A program made the position numbers and the translations under genes. Positions 1 through 11,239 of a DNA stretch of 64,000 bases are shown here, one piece after another. The notes beneath the pieces are model-generated. The model saw only the letters and a list, made by a program, of their open reading frames with translations, ran no database searches and was not told the origin of the DNA. How positions within the stretch are numbered: the first letter of the stretch is position 1; every line of letters begins with the position of its first letter. The DNA is from Pseudeuparius sepicola. Taxonomy: Eukaryota > Arthropoda > Insecta > Coleoptera > Anthribidae. Location of the stretch: assembly GCA_963920635.1 (NCBI GenBank), contig OY987298.1:118348035-118412034 (forward strand), read 5' to 3'.

Positions 1-154
1 TAGAATATTTATAGCAAAATAAATACAAAAATAAAAAATAAATTAACTGTAATTCTGAAACAAACCAATCAGTAAAATAAAAACAAACTTGACTTAGATA
101 AATTGTAATAGTTATTTAAATATGTAAGTATCAAAGCACTAATAATATACCTAC
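1..154. other. AT-rich sequence, nothing recognised
   Basis: Low-complexity AT-rich DNA with no open frame, repeat arm or motif that I can support. Confidence 0.5.
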
Positions 155-525
155 ACCCTATTCAAACTAAGTGCAAGTGGCGCGTAAACATTTACACGAT
201 GGAAACACGTGAATAATAATACGAGACAGGCCGCATTAAGGATGATCTATATGAATTTTATAATATAAAATATTAAAATAATATGCCCCAGTATTAAGAA
301 CTTTTAAAACAAACTTTTATGGCACACCTGGTCATTCACTTACCTGCAAAAAATAAAGGTCCACTTGCAACTTAATACACCTCTGTAAGAAATACCGACA
401 CGCTGCACTCGCCCGCCGGGACAGACTTTATTACGGACTAGCCAATAGCAAGCCGATCACGTGCGTATCACGCTCTATCCAACAACTTGTGTTTATGTTT
501 TACTTGCGTTTAGTTTGAATAGAGC
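155..525 (+). mobile_element. MITE family A, copy 1
   Basis: The element is bounded by inverted ends reading CYCTATTCAAACTAA on the left and TTAGTTTGAATAGAG at the right, extending into CACTTGCG. It is about 371 bp and non-coding. Related copies lie at 27271-27637 (opposite orientation) and 51223-51645 (same orientation). All three conserve an inner block with an inverted CCAAT context (GCCAATAGC or its complement) next to a CACGTG site. The superfamily is undetermined; a TA target duplication is possible. Confidence 0.8.
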
Positions 526-556
526 ATAGGGACATATTTTTAAGATTAATAATTTT

Positions 557-745
557 TAGGGTTTCGTCAAGTCGAGAAATCTTGACTTGAACGTTATTTC
601 TTGACTTGTCTTGAAATTCAATATCAAGAAATTAAATATGTCTTGACTCGACGGTTTCTTGAAAGCAAAAGTCTTGACTTGAATTCAAGATTTCTTGAAG
701 TTTCTTGAAATTGCTTGAAAAGAAGCGGCGCGCGAAGTTTAATGT
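557..745. repeat. Left subterminal CTTGACTTG / CAAGAAATTTCTTG array
   Basis: At least eight close variants of TCTTGACTTG and TTTCTTGAA occur here on both strands. The same motifs recur inside the opposite end (2412-2579). Subterminal arrays of this kind are typical transposase-binding regions of hAT elements. Confidence 0.75.
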
Positions 746-1549
746 GTTTAAATTCAAGCAGTATAGGTATTATTATTATTTTTTTGTTATATTTTGTAAG
801 TTAATTTTTATTTTTATGTTTTGTGTTATAAAAAGAATATTGTTTTGCTTGTTGTATTTTTAAGTTCATTATTATTTTTTTGTTTTGGCTTATATAACAT
901 TATGAATATGTTTTGTTTGCTGTATTTTGTAAGTTCATTTTTATTTTTTTGTTTTGTGTTATAAAAAGAATATTAATTTGTTTATCATAATCATAGATTG
1001 TTATTAATGATTAATAAATTTTGTATGCTTTATAGACGTGTTTTTTTATTCATATTAAAATCTAAAGTATGCACCTAAGTAAATTATCATAGGAATTTAC
1101 CTATAGCAATTTTTATAGTCACTAATAAATAGAGACAGGATTTTAAGCATTATGCTTATTGCTGAATATTATAAGCAACCATGTATTACTTAATTTCTAC
1201 ACGAATTATACAAAACTATAAGTAGGTACCTATATTGTGACAGTTTTTTGTGCTTTTTTTCCATTTTTTGCGTTTTTTTCTCCAGTCTTTAGTAAAGACA
1301 GGATTTTAAGCATCACGAATTACCCAAAACTAAGTATATTTCGATAGCTGCTTTTGTGTTTTTTCTTTTTTTTTTTTGAGGTTTTATGCTTTTTTTCGCT
1401 TTGTGCTTATTTGAACTTTTTCACGTATGTTTACATAATTTTTAAACATTTATTTTTGCTTAATTTGCTTATTTGATGCTTTCTTGGCAAATGTTGTGCT
1501 TTTTTAAGCACTTTTTTTTCAATTGCTTTGCCCTTTTTTATCCGGTATC

Positions 1550-2395
1550 CGGAGGCAAGGGAAGCAGTGCTTCCCCTAAACCAAAACAATGTAAAATGAT
1601 AAAATGTAATTTTTGAATTTTTAAACAGGAAGCAATTAGTTTAGTTACCTAGGTATATCAAAAACCCTAAAAAATATCTTATATATCATAAATATATCAA
1701 TTCTACAATATGTTATGCCTATAGCAAATGAGGCGTTGACTCCGACTGCGCCCATCCTACCGAGCGACAGTACACTACAATGTAAGCTATGCCGGCCGTT
1801 AGCTTTTCTGTAGCGTTCGATAGTCGACAGGTTATTGAACTTTCCACCCCCACCGCACTGGCTGACGCGAATGAGAACGCCTGTTTTAAACGGGCGTGGA
1901 AGCTATCGTTGCAGTAGGTTCTTTGTATAGTTTAGTTGGTTTTGATCTGCGTCGGTGCGTCGCGCGCGTCGTATCTCGGGCGATATGGAAGACAATAATA
2001 CGGACGTGGACATGCAAATACCGTCAACTTCGGCTGTCGGGAATGACGTTGAAAATGTTAAAGTTGGACAATTATTAAGTAAGAAGAGTGTGAGTGAATG
2101 TGTAGTGTATGCCTTAATAATAAAGGGATTTTCAACATAAGCTTCAATTAATTACAAACGGAATAAGCAAGACCCCCTATGAAAAATTTAACCACAAAAA
2201 TGAATGAATGACTTTCACAGATATCGATGTTGTCTATTGAGAATATACTTCTCCAGAACATGTTAGAGCATCGACGTTTTTATGATGACGTCATTGACGA
2301 ATTCGCAAAAAGTGATCGAAGAATCGAATTACATTACAAATAGGTAAGTTTTTAAACATTGCTTCCCTTACTTAAAATGTCACCGCACGCCCCAG
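1550..2395 (-). mobile_element. hAT-like family B copy nested in the 557-2579 element
   Basis: The interval matches the complement of the complete element at 23422-24307 along its whole length, including the paired GGGAAGCA blocks near each end. The right tip is close to the family end CGCACGCCCCTG; the left tip is shortened. Possible 8-bp flanking repeats CCGGTATC (1542-1549) and CCGGTCTC (2396-2403) differ at one base. It is internally decayed. Confidence 0.7.
1896..2140 (+). pseudogene. Coding remnant of family B element (N-terminal hAT protein?)
   Basis: Overlapping short frames include the peptide DMQIPSTSAV followed by NDVENVKVGQL. The same peptide is encoded on the minus strand of the other family B copy (23610-23939), so it predates both insertions. 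The second copy continues into FADKFQLITNGR, which loosely resembles the segment before the zinc-finger region of ZMYM1-like hAT transposases. The frame breaks after about 60 codons here. Assignment to a hAT transposase N-terminus is inference. Confidence 0.4.
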
Positions 2396-2411
2396 CCGGT
2401 CTCTACTGATA

Positions 2412-2579
2412 AAACTTAATTTCAAGAAATTCAAGAAATTCTTGGTTTCTTGACAAGAAATCTTGATCTTGAAATAGAAAATCTTGACTTGTCTTGGAAA
2501 CAGTTTCAGATTTCTTGACTTGCAAATTTCTTGAATTCAAGTGAAGATCAAGAAATTTCTTGAAAATTGTGAAACCCTA
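2412..2579. repeat. Right subterminal CAAGAAATTTCTTG array
   Basis: This is the mirror counterpart of the 557-745 array. It holds repeated AAGAAATTC, TTTCTTGA and CTTGACTTG words next to the right TIR. Confidence 0.75.
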
Positions 2580-2639
2580 ATAATTTTTGATTAAAAATTT
2601 TTTCGTCGCGCTTTTTGATTTGCTGATGCCTCAACTATC

Positions 2640-2919
2640 GTATCTGTTTTAATTTTTTTTGCTCGGTCGGTAAGTCTGATAGCTACGCTCGCACTGTACC
2701 CACCGGTTTCGGTCTAAACAGTTCAGACATTGTGATGTCGATGGCGACAGGCGATGCGATCGCTGGATCGCTATTTCTCAGTGGACGGTTGGCCTCCGCG
2801 ATTTCTTGTGACTGTCGTGAGGGTATTGACATGTTAATGATTTTATTACCTAAGGGGCCCCTAAGAGTCCGGGGCCCGGAGGCCATTGCCTCCTCTGCCT
2901 CCCGGTAGTTACGCCACTG
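2640..2919 (-). mobile_element. hAT terminus fragment (CAGTGGCGTAAC end)
   Basis: Read on the minus strand, the block starts CAGTGGCGTAACTACCGGG at 2919 and continues into a GC-rich stretch rich in GAGG and GGCC. CAGTGGCGTA tips are widespread on animal hAT elements. No matching second end is visible, so this is probably a solo terminus or truncated copy. The 85-codon minus frame over it (2683-2940) has no recognisable domain. Confidence 0.6.
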
Positions 2920-3452
2920 GACATATATATAGTAATGCAACTAGTTTCTAGGCATACTGAGGCTTGTAGAAGGAACCAATAAAATAAAACTACTTTCGCC
3001 TCTTTGCTTCCAACTTTTACAAACAATGTTTCAGCTCAGCACCAACAAGGTCGAGAACAAGGTTATAAAAAAATGTCACCAGAAATTTTGTCGTATATAG
3101 TAACCGCTAACGATTCCAGTTAGCAGGTTAAATTCTTGTAACTTCTTATTACAGCACTACTTCTTTTAAAATCGCCTGACAGGATTGGTAGGCAACGCGG
3201 ATGAGGATTATTAAGGATCCGCCATCCTTATGTTGCCAGTTTTCTCAGTACAGTGGTTTGTTGAAGTCGGTTGTGCGGCTTGAAATTTAATTGTCCGCAT
3301 TAACGAAAAGAAATCAGTTAGTAACCCTACAAAAAAACGAGCTCAAATCAATAGGCACCTTGTTATCTAAATTCTAGCGCAAGAACAAAAGCACAACAAC
3401 AACGTGCAGGACCGGGACCCGAGCTTAGGAAGCAAGGGAGAATTAGTGTCGG
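2920..3452. other. Unassigned sequence
   Basis: Mixed-composition DNA without a supported open frame or repeat partner elsewhere in the window. Confidence 0.4.
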
Positions 3453-3640
3453 CAGGCCGAAGTTTGGACATATTGCGGGATTAGTCTCGTGACAAGACAC
3501 AAAGAACTCGGGTATTGCCTTTTTATCCCAACATCGAAACTAAGACCTCGCTTCCTGTAACGGCGTGTTCGCCGCCCCTCCGTATCTTCCGGTCCAGGAC
3601 GGACGACTTTATACAAGCCGGGGTAAAGTTCGTCACAATA
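3453..3640 (+). repeat. Dispersed GC-rich repeat C, copy 1
   Basis: A block of roughly 180 bp shared with 11458-11650 in the same orientation. It contains CATATTGCGGGATTAGTC, CACAAAGAACTCGG and TAACGGCGTGTTCGCCGCCC. It has no TIR, coding frame or tRNA-like A/B box that I recognise. It could be an old low-copy element or a duplicated host segment. Confidence 0.7.
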
Positions 3641-3683
3641 CGAATCCTGCCAAATTTTCTATTATAAAAAGGAGCGCAGAAAT

Positions 3684-4866
3684 GCAGGGTGTCCGGAGAT
3701 TTAAGAAAAAAAAATGATAATGAAAAAATTACACAAAACTTGTGAGTTTTTGGGAAATTTTGGTTCTATTTTTTTTATATTAACCAATGGAACAGAGGGT
3801 GTAAGCGCTAATATAAATTCACAAATAAAAATAAGACGTTCGAAAAGTTACAACAACAGACAAATCTTAAAGATGTTAAACATAGTGTTGAATATTTTAT
3901 ATTTTCTGTGGAATAAGGTTCATGTGATCGTTATAGTAAAGTTTTTATAAAAAATTGCAATATTTTCTTTCTGGATACGCCAGTATACAATTTTAATGTG
4001 GTTCCATAAAAAAAAAGTAATTCTGTGATAATGAGGGAAACTACGATTGTGCCAAAATATTCGCGAAATAATTCGCATTTGTAACAGTTTTTTTGTAATT
4101 CTTGAAAAACCACACATAGGTTTCCAGCATACCAGAGCAATAAACCTTGGTGCAGGGTGGCCCACATAATATCATGTCCTATCCCTTTATCTCGAGAATT
4201 TGGAGAGCTACGAAAACAAGTTTCGTACAAAAGTTGCTTGTAATCAAGGAAACTTCCTATATTTAAAGTAATATGATGCAGCTAACCTTGGATTTAGCTA
4301 TACAGGGTGTTTAATTATGATCGATATTTTTTGTTATTTGGAAGAGGCCATAACCTTTTTTTTTAAATAGAACGACCACATTTTGATTTTATGAGAAACG
4401 ATTCCACTATTCAATTCCTACAATTTACTGTATCAGCCTTAAACTGAAATTTTGTATAGTTTTTGATTGAATTTGAAGTAGGTATTTGTTTTCATCGATT
4501 TATAGGCAGTTTGACGGGTCCCAAACATTTATCTCGAATTTTTAACTTATTTTGCATCTTTATATTGTGCTATAAATCTTTCAAATTGCTTTCGCCAAGG
4601 CAAACTAGATATAGTATCCTATTGTTAACAAACGCCTGAAAGGCGCTTGTTATGGCCCTTGCCTCTAGCTAGTCCGGGCTGACTTGGCAACCCTCTACAG
4701 GACGCAGTTTTCGAGCCCAAATTTCGCGTACGTCCGCGGGAGTACATGAGGAAGAAGACTATTGAAAAGCGTCCGGATTAAAGGAGCCGTTCGGCCCCCG
4801 GAATTTTTTTTCCGACTTTTTTAGACTATTTTGGAAAGAAAGGGCCCAAGAACACCCTGTATATTC
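3684..4866. mobile_element. Mosaic of TACAGGGTG-type element pieces
   Basis: The tip-like words GCAGGGTGTCCGG (about 3687), GCAGGGTGGCCC (about 4152), TACAGGGTGTTTAAT (about 4303) and ACACCCTGTATATTC (about 4853) punctuate the interval. The segment 4150-4260 matches the complement of 10500-10615, and 4300-4350 matches the complement of 10156-10226. These pieces appear to be nested and truncated members of the Tc1/mariner-like TACAGGGTG group. No usable coding frame is visible. Confidence 0.65.
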
Positions 4867-6545
4867 ATCGTGGCCGAGGCGCACGCGCTAGATAATATAT
4901 CGATTAGTTATAATTCAGAAACAAAATGGTGGTAATCAACTGTCGTTTGGTTTTGGTGTGGACAATTTCCAAATTTCCAACATTCGTAGTGGTTTGGGAG
5001 TTTGGGAGCTCAGAAACCCATCTGTTATTCCATGGGTAAGTTTTCCAGGTACGGGCGCACTGTAGGTTAGGTATGTATGTATGTAGGTTTTTATGTAAAA
5101 TTTCGGTTTTAGAAAACGCCACCGGAGAGATCCACTTATTACTTTGCCTTTCTTGGAAAATCAGGCTTGAGAAACTCAGAAACCCGTGTTAGAACGAACT
5201 TATGGCCGTGCCCTTGTCCCTCTAGTGGTGATCTGGCGCTTTCCGGCTTAACAGGAATAATGGAAAACTGAGTTGTACAGAAAGGTATGGAGAGCATTTT
5301 TAGATACGATTTGCTTCACCTATTTCAGATTTTTAGGTACTCTGGGATCTTTGTTGCCGTCTAATAATCCTGCGAAACGAAGCGAGGACAATGCACCGTT
5401 AAAAGAATATATGCCGAAGACTGAGGGGTATCAATTTGCCGTTTAAACTTGATCGATGCTTGTGCCGAAGAAAGGGTTTCTTAGACAATGTCCTTTTACA
5501 TGGGTTTTGGCAAGTCTAACCCGACGGAAAACTTTGTCGTAAGTAGATATTTCTAGATATGTTTTTGCCGTTTAAAAAAGCACATATACATATTTCGAAC
5601 CTGTTTCTGTCGATATGGGTTATGTTACGTTAAATATCTGCTTAATTGTTGCAGAATTATATCTCAATACATAAATTTTGTTTCAGGGGTGAAAAACGCT
5701 CGCACTAGCCCTCTTCTTGCTTTGGAAGTCTTCGCCTATAATACAGTCAATGTGTGCTCAAAAGAACCCCTGGCGGGAAAGTTGTGGGGTAGTTTTGATT
5801 AGTTAGTCTTATGGCTACGAAACACCGTCAGTTTCTATCTTATTTTAAGGACCTCAAACGTTTAACCGTAAAGTACAGCGGCCCCTGGGTCATGTACATC
5901 TCCCGAAGTAGCGACAGAGATTGACGAGACATGGAGACAATTTCTTAGTTTCTGTTTTTCTGTATTAAAAGTGAACGCAAATATTGAATGCCAGAAATGA
6001 CAGCTAGACGGAACTGCCAGAAATGACAGGCCTCAATCCTTCCTCTAACCAACCATAACCTCAAAGTTTGTTACTGTTGTCTATACGTGTTTAAACGAAA
6101 AACTGAAAGCACCTTATCGGCGAGGCGGGTTAATGGAAAGCTACAAGGTTAGTCTCTTGGCTCAGTAGTTGTGAATAATCACCTAAATATAATTTCCTTT
6201 TTAGTACACTCAGATATGGACCACAGCTGCAGGAGTATTTACCCTATGATTATCGAGAAGTTATCGAACTGATGCAATGTGTAGTTTATTTAAAATAAAC
6301 TGCAGTGAAGAGGTCCTGGAAGTATTATTTATTTACGAAAAATTTAACACTAATGATGGAATATACAAAATACTCCAAATGAAATTACACAGAAAAGTAA
6401 GACTAGATATCGTTCACGTAATTAATTTAATGTTTCTTTTAACTATCCCAGCGCATTCGCCATAGATACAAAAAATAAGTATTCAATTCAATTTTCTATT
6501 TGAAATTATGTGTAATTCACATTGCATCAATGGAAATTTAATGGT
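4867..6545. other. Unassigned sequence
   Basis: Mixed unique-looking DNA. A small direct repeat (GCCAGAAATGACAG, twice near 5991-6028) is the only structure seen. The short open frames (72 and 62 codons) show no recognisable domain or codon signal. Confidence 0.4.
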
Positions 6546-6555
6546 CACAGAAGAA

Positions 6556-6658
6556 CAAGCACAGATCTCGGAGCGCCACCAACTTGAGGGGCGCCGAGTA
6601 GTCGCCTCGCTGAAACCGCGCCAGACTTACAAACGCCTACGCGCAATACTCCATTTAT
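6556..6658 (+). repeat. Terminal repeat D, left copy 1
   Basis: Starts ACAAGCACAGATCTCGGAG and ends ATACTCCATTTA. About 93% similar to the next copy by eye. Confidence 0.8.
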
Positions 6659-6689
6659 CTCCAATTATAAAATATTTATTCAACTCAAA

Positions 6690-6793
6690 ACAAGCACAGA
6701 CCTCGGAGTGCCGCCAACTTGAGGGGCGCCGAGTAGTCGCCTCGCTGATACCGCGGCAGACTTACAAACCCCTACGCGCAATACTCCATTTAT
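6690..6793 (+). repeat. Terminal repeat D, left copy 2
   Basis: Direct repeat of 6556-6658, differing at a few positions such as GATCTC/GACCTC and GAAACC/GATACC. A TACAGGGTG tip follows at 6799. Confidence 0.8.
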
Positions 6794-6836
6794 TAAATAT
6801 ACAGGGTGTAAATAAATAGTATAAAATAAATTAAAT

Positions 6837-7777
6837 TTTTCGATTTGGGCTTTCCTTGCCAAGTTATTCGGGTCTACAAGGTGACCCAAAAGTATTTTTT
6901 TTATTTATATCTCAAAATAATCAAGTCGCAGAACTGAAATGGAGAATAAGCTGAAGGTGTCAGTTTTTACGTATCTCACAGAGGGCGCCACTTGTGCTGT
7001 TCTTCGATCGTGCTTTTACTCGCAACTTTTTTGAGGTTATGTTTTTGGTCTTGGAGATTCATCATTTTAGTGCACCTTTTCATTTTGCAACTAAATTGTA
7101 CTCTTGTTTCATAACAATAAAATCAATCCTTTGCGTTGAAATTGGCAAAATGTGCCCCAAAACACCTGTTAACTTCAACATTAAAAACATAAAATTTTTA
7201 TCTACCGCTTTCAAATGTTACAGATAGACTGTACCATTTAAACTGAGAAAAAAATTCCTATGAACAATGTACCAAAACTTATTAGCCTTCAAAATGGAAA
7301 GGATTGAATTTAACAAAAGTTGAACACCCTATTTCAAGAAAACCAATGGTGTTTTGCCCAATCTGTAACGTTTGAAAGCGGTAGATAAAAATTTTATGTT
7401 TCGAATGATGAAGTTAACGGGTGTTTTGGGACACGTTTTGCCAATTTCAACGCAAACGGTTGATTCTATCGTTATGGAAAAGAGTACATTTTAGTTGCAA
7501 AATGAGAAGTTGCACTAAAATGACGAACCTTCAAGACCAAAAACATAACCTCAAAAAATTTAGGAGTAAAAGCACGATCACAGAACAGCACAAGCGGCGC
7601 CCTCTATGAGATACATAAAAACTGACACCCTCAGCTTATTCTCCATCGCCAAAAACATAACAGTGCAAAGTTTCAGCTGTGCAACTTGATTATTTAGAGA
7701 TATAAATAAAAAAAAATCTTTTGGGTCACCCTGTAACCCGAATAACTTTGCAGGGAAACGCCAAATCGAAAAATTTT
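6837..7777. mobile_element. Fold-back TACAGGGTG-group element
   Basis: The left arm begins at TTTTCGATTTGGGC and the right arm ends at its complement (GCCAAATCGAAAA). Inner landmarks such as AGAGGGCGCCACTTGTGC and GTGTTTTGGG pair across a centre near 7310. The module with GCAGGGTGACCCAAAAG also occurs in the element at 42898-43329, and the inner part is shared with 12111-13282. Short frames in both arms are mirror copies and not genes. Confidence 0.75.
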
Positions 7778-7883
7778 ATACGAGAACCCCCCCTTATTTT
7801 TAAAAAGGCAATCACCTCCTGAATTTTTTCGCACTTATTCATTTACATATATCCCCAATTATAAAAAATTTATCCAACTCAAA

Positions 7884-8143
7884 ACACGTTTACGCTTAGC
7901 AAACCGAACTAAAAAGTAAAAAATAATAATAGCAAACCGAATTTTATTTAAAAAAAAAGCGTGCGGGGTGCTTCTTTTATTATATATATTTTTTTATGAT
8001 AACTCTACTTTTATCAATAGCTACTAATGAAATATTTATAACAATTGATATCATGCACCCCACGCTTCTTTTTTTTACAATAAAATTCGGTTTGCTATTA
8101 TTATTTTTTACTTTTTAGTTCAGTTTGCTAAGCGTAAGCGTGT
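7884..8143. mobile_element. Palindromic MITE, 260 bp
   Basis: The outer ends ACACGTTTACGCTTAGCAAAC and GTTTGCTAAGCGTAAGCGTGT are complementary. The complementarity continues inward through the TAGCAAACCGAATTTTA segment and the CGTGCGGGGTGC / CACCCCACG blocks for about 100 bp. It is non-coding. Confidence 0.8.
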
Positions 8144-8239
8144 TTTTTTTAGTTTTCTAAACTATATTTTTATTTCAGACTTGTTTGATATAAGTACCGC
8201 TAATCTCCAATTAAAAGTGTGCAATTTTTAAATGTCGAT

Positions 8240-8730
8240 CAACAAAACATCCCATGACATTACAAAAAAATCTAACTTATTTTTATTAGTGAAGATAGAA
8301 ATTAAGACAATAACTTGCGTTGTGTTGAGAATGTAAAAAGGGATTGAACCAATTTTTTTTTCATGGCCACCAAGGATTTTTTGGAAGTGAATCACTTTTT
8401 TATTATTAGAGCAGGTAGAGACATGGGATTTTTTTTTGTTTGACCCCACGTATCAAAAGGAAGAAAACGGCCGTAAAAAGAATAGTTTTTGAAAAATATT
8501 TTTTATTTCATCGATGGTAAGCGCAAAAATTCTGAAGTTAGTGTATTATTATAGACAGAAAGCAATCCGAACGGTCAATATTTCAATTATTTTTCGAAAG
8601 AGGGGTAACTTTTTTTATTATTAAAGATAAAAACTTGGAACAACTTGCATTGTCTTTGGAATGTATAAGGGAATTTAACATTTTTTTATTTTCAGAATTG
8701 TTTGGAGGTTAACAAGTTTATTATTATTAG
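8240..8730. repeat. Degenerate tandem duplication, period about 350 bp
   Basis: The 8275-8410 stretch (ACTTGCGTTGTGTTGAGAATG, then GGATTGAACC and TTATTATTAG) is paralleled at 8630-8730 by ACTTGCATTGTCTTTGGAATG, then GGGAATTTAAC and TTATTATTAG. Divergence is considerable. 8731-9144 holds nothing further that I recognise. Confidence 0.5.
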
Positions 8731-9144
8731 CGATATACAAACGACTTGGGTTTTCCATGGCACTCATCTTAGTTCTATCGAAACTGATACAACATTTGAA
8801 TTAAGATAAGCCCCGTCAAAGTAAAATAAATGATAAAAAATTCCCTCCCAGTAGAAATTCAAAATTTAATATCAAAATTCGTTAAAAAAACCTCTATACA
8901 GTAAAATAGAAAAATCTCGAAATTAGCCACAAGTTGCCGCAAACAGCAGAATGCTTTGTGTTGACAGCTCTGGAATTTTGGAATAATTTAATCTGTAAAT
9001 CGTCATCTCAATATTTTAATTTCTTCGCCAATTTTGTAATTTATACCTACCATTAAATTGAAAACAAAAATTTCTACGATTTATACCAATAAACTGTACG
9101 ATTTATTGGGGGATTTGTTGGGGGAAAATTGTTATTTGTGAAAC

Positions 9145-9262
9145 AACTTTAATAAATGGAGTATTGCGCGTAGGCGTTTGTAAGTCTGCCGCGGTTTCAG
9201 CGAGGCGACAACTCAGCACCCCTCAAGGTGGTGGCGCGAGGTGTATCCAAGCTTGTTTTAAT
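9145..9262 (-). repeat. Terminal repeat D, right inverted copy
   Basis: Complement of the left copies, slightly more diverged at its outer end (GGTGGCGCGAGG). It abuts a mariner-like arm that begins near 9270. Confidence 0.75.
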
Positions 9263-9433
9263 AACAGGCAATAGTGATGTATCGCACGTTCTTGATATTA
9301 CTTTGTTGCATTCTCCGTAGATAATAAACAAATTTAAATAATCTTCGTTTGTGTAATTTAAGCGCGCCGGCATTATTGTTGACAATAATTTATAAACCAA
9401 GTGACATTTCCTCAGCCGCGATTGTCTTTTCAA
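9197..9433 (-). pseudogene. DUF4817-like transposase N-terminus, truncated
   Basis: The frame contains LNYTNEDYLNLFIIYGEC then NKVISRTCDT. This matches the pattern of the insect DUF4817 region, an N-terminal DNA-binding module of Tc1/mariner-like transposases (ft.eey.dmlliYGec..n). After CDT the frame runs out of the arm into terminal repeat D and stops. The same segment occurs in both arms at 37.0-38.8 kb. It is not functional. Confidence 0.65.
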
Positions 9434-10140
9434 CGTCCACGGCTAATATGATTTTCCAAGCGTTACGCAAACCCCGCATTTTATGGGCGAAAAGTGGGTT
9501 TTTCGTAAATTAATCGAAAATTACTGCATTTAGGTATTATACCTAAATGCAGTAATTTTCGATTAATTTACGATTTACTATAAACCTTACACAAAGTTGT
9601 CATCATTTTTAGTGGTGAATAAGATCGCATTAAAAAAATGTGGGTTTCCATTTGAAAATTTCGAGATTTAAGCACATTTTGAATGTAATTTTTATTCATA
9701 TTTTGTGAACACCCTGTGTAAGAAAGGATTTATTTCTCGGCAGAGATCACTAGGTCAGGGCTTCTGTTACACGATGCCAAAAATTCGTTTTGAATTTTCG
9801 CGGTTTCCTCGTATAAATTGCTAATTGACTGTCTGCAAATGTAATTTTTTTCGGAAAAATGCAAATATCTCAAAAAGGGTTGGATTTAGACATAGGACAT
9901 GTTGCATGTTTTTGTTCCAAAATGATGCCTAGAATCCAAAAATGCAATAATATACAGGGTGTTCCATTTGAGATAAGAAAGTTGATATCGACTTCCGGTA
10001 TAACCGGAAGTGCCAGATTCACCAAAATATTTTAGTTGAGCAGCGTCCATCGGCATTGGTGAGGTGCCAAATTTTCAGAATTTTCCTACTTTTAGTTTCC
10101 CATATATAGATCGATGCAGTTCGTGGTGGGCCACCCTGTA
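9263..10140 (-). mobile_element. Single arm of the 37014-38797 fold-back family
   Basis: The sequence from about 9270 to 10140 matches the right arm of the fold-back at 37014-38797, including the outer tip GGGCCACCCTGTA and the inner TACAGGGTGTTCC junction at about 9953. The opposite arm and loop are missing; the inner boundary abuts terminal repeat D. This is a truncated Tc1/mariner-like copy. Confidence 0.8.
9503..9573. repeat. Perfect 71-bp palindrome
   Basis: Two 35-bp arms (9503-9537 and 9539-9573) around a single T are exact complements and contain AATTACTGCATTTAGGTAT. In the related arms at 37.6 and 38.2 kb only one copy is present, so this is a local inverted duplication private to this copy. 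Confidence 0.9.
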
Positions 10141-10640
10141 TATGAAAACAAAAAGTTAAGGCCTCTTCCAAATAACAAAAAAAATTGGCGATTATAATAA
10201 TTGAACACCCTGTATAGCTAAATCCAACTATGGCTTCACCATACGATATAAGGGGTACTAGTAGTTATGTTCATATAATTTAACTGTGGAAAGTATGTAG
10301 CAGAAACGGGAATACCACTGATTTTTCAAGGGTCTGTAATTATAGGATAACATGACAACGACACAACACATGTTCAAAAACGAAAAAAAAAGCAATCACA
10401 TTTTCTCTTAAAGGCGCGTAATATATTGAATAAAAAAGAGGTCCACTACATTAAAAAAAAACGTAACTTTGCATTTTTCGCTAATTTCGCAACACCGTGT
10501 AATATACCAAACCTTAAAAACAAGAAGTTTCCTTGATTACAAACAACTTTTGTATGAAACTTTTTCCGTAGCTCCTCAAATTCTCGAGATAAGGGGATAG
10601 GACATGATATGTGGGCCACGCTGTGTGGGGTTTTAAGCCT
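10141..10640. mobile_element. TACAGGGTG-group fragments
   Basis: 10156-10226 (AACACCCTGTATAGC end) is the complement of about 4300-4350. 10500-10615 is the complement of about 4150-4260. The CGCTAATTTCGCAACACC motif at 10478-10495 also resembles the end at 50147-50164. The stretch between is AT-rich with no coding signal. Confidence 0.6.
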
Positions 10641-11239
10641 GGTTTTTGAGTTTTGAGTGGTCGTGAAGAAGAATACGTCCTTACTTCCCAGTAGTAGGAA
10701 CTTCTCAAAATTTTGACCCCATGAAAGTAGTGACGATGAGTTTAACAAAAAAAGCTCATGAAAATCTTTTCACAAATAACACTAATTGTTCGCGGGTGGT
10801 AAGACACAGCCCAAGTCACAGGTAGGAGACACAGCCCAAGTCAAATCTGCAATATATTTTTCTATAGTCTATAAAAAAAATATTTAGGTTCTTCCTGGGA
10901 TTTGAAGATATCTTAAGTTTACCCGCTTAGATTTTAGAAAGTAATAATTTCAGAGAAAAAGTTGTATAGAAGCAAAATTTGGTGAATTTAATACCTTATA
11001 TTTTTGGTAATAACCATTTTTTACCTAAATGTCACAGAAAAAGAAATATTGGCAAAAAGTGGCTCAATTTTTCCAATATGACATCGCAAGCGGCAATGTC
11101 TCAAGGTAAAAAGTTTAGGATATTAATTAATATGTTAAACTTAGCAAGTACACCCAAGATAAACGTTCCTTGGCACTTTGCAAGGTCAAGCCCTCTTTTT
11201 CGATTTACCTATTGACTAGACTAATCCACCCTATCCTAT
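10641..11239. other. Unassigned sequence
   Basis: Unique-looking AT-rich DNA. The word AGACACAGCCCAAGTCA occurs twice within about 45 bp (near 10804 and 10829). The 78-codon open frame at 10979-11215 has no recognisable domain. Confidence 0.4.

Larger units (their letters stand above)
557..2579. mobile_element. hAT-like DNA transposon, non-autonomous, 2.0 kb
   Basis: The ends are TAGGGTTTC and GAAACCCTA, and they are flanked by a perfect 8-bp direct repeat ATAATTTT at 549-556 and 2580-2587. An 8-bp duplication with short TIRs starting YAGGG is the usual hAT signature. Both ends carry dense CAAGAAATTTCTTG / CTTGACTTG subterminal repeats. The interior is AT-rich and contains a second, nested hAT-type element (1550-2395). 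No long transposase frame survives. The superfamily is inferred from termini and duplication length only. Confidence 0.8.
6546..9262. mobile_element. Composite nest bracketed by related terminal repeats
   Basis: A 103-bp block at 6556-6658 is repeated directly at 6690-6793 and in inverted orientation at 9145-9262. All contain CTACGCGCAATACTCCATTTA and GCCTCGCTGA. The arrangement suggests an element with roughly 100-bp TIRs whose left end is duplicated. A second pair, CCAATTATAAAATATTTAT (6660) and its relative at 7856, marks an internal duplication. At least three later insertions lie inside. Confidence 0.6.

Noticed and set aside
557..2579. The CTTGACTTG-rich stretches as an independent minisatellite
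   Set aside because: They sit symmetrically inside the TIRs of one element with an 8-bp duplication, so they are subterminal repeats.
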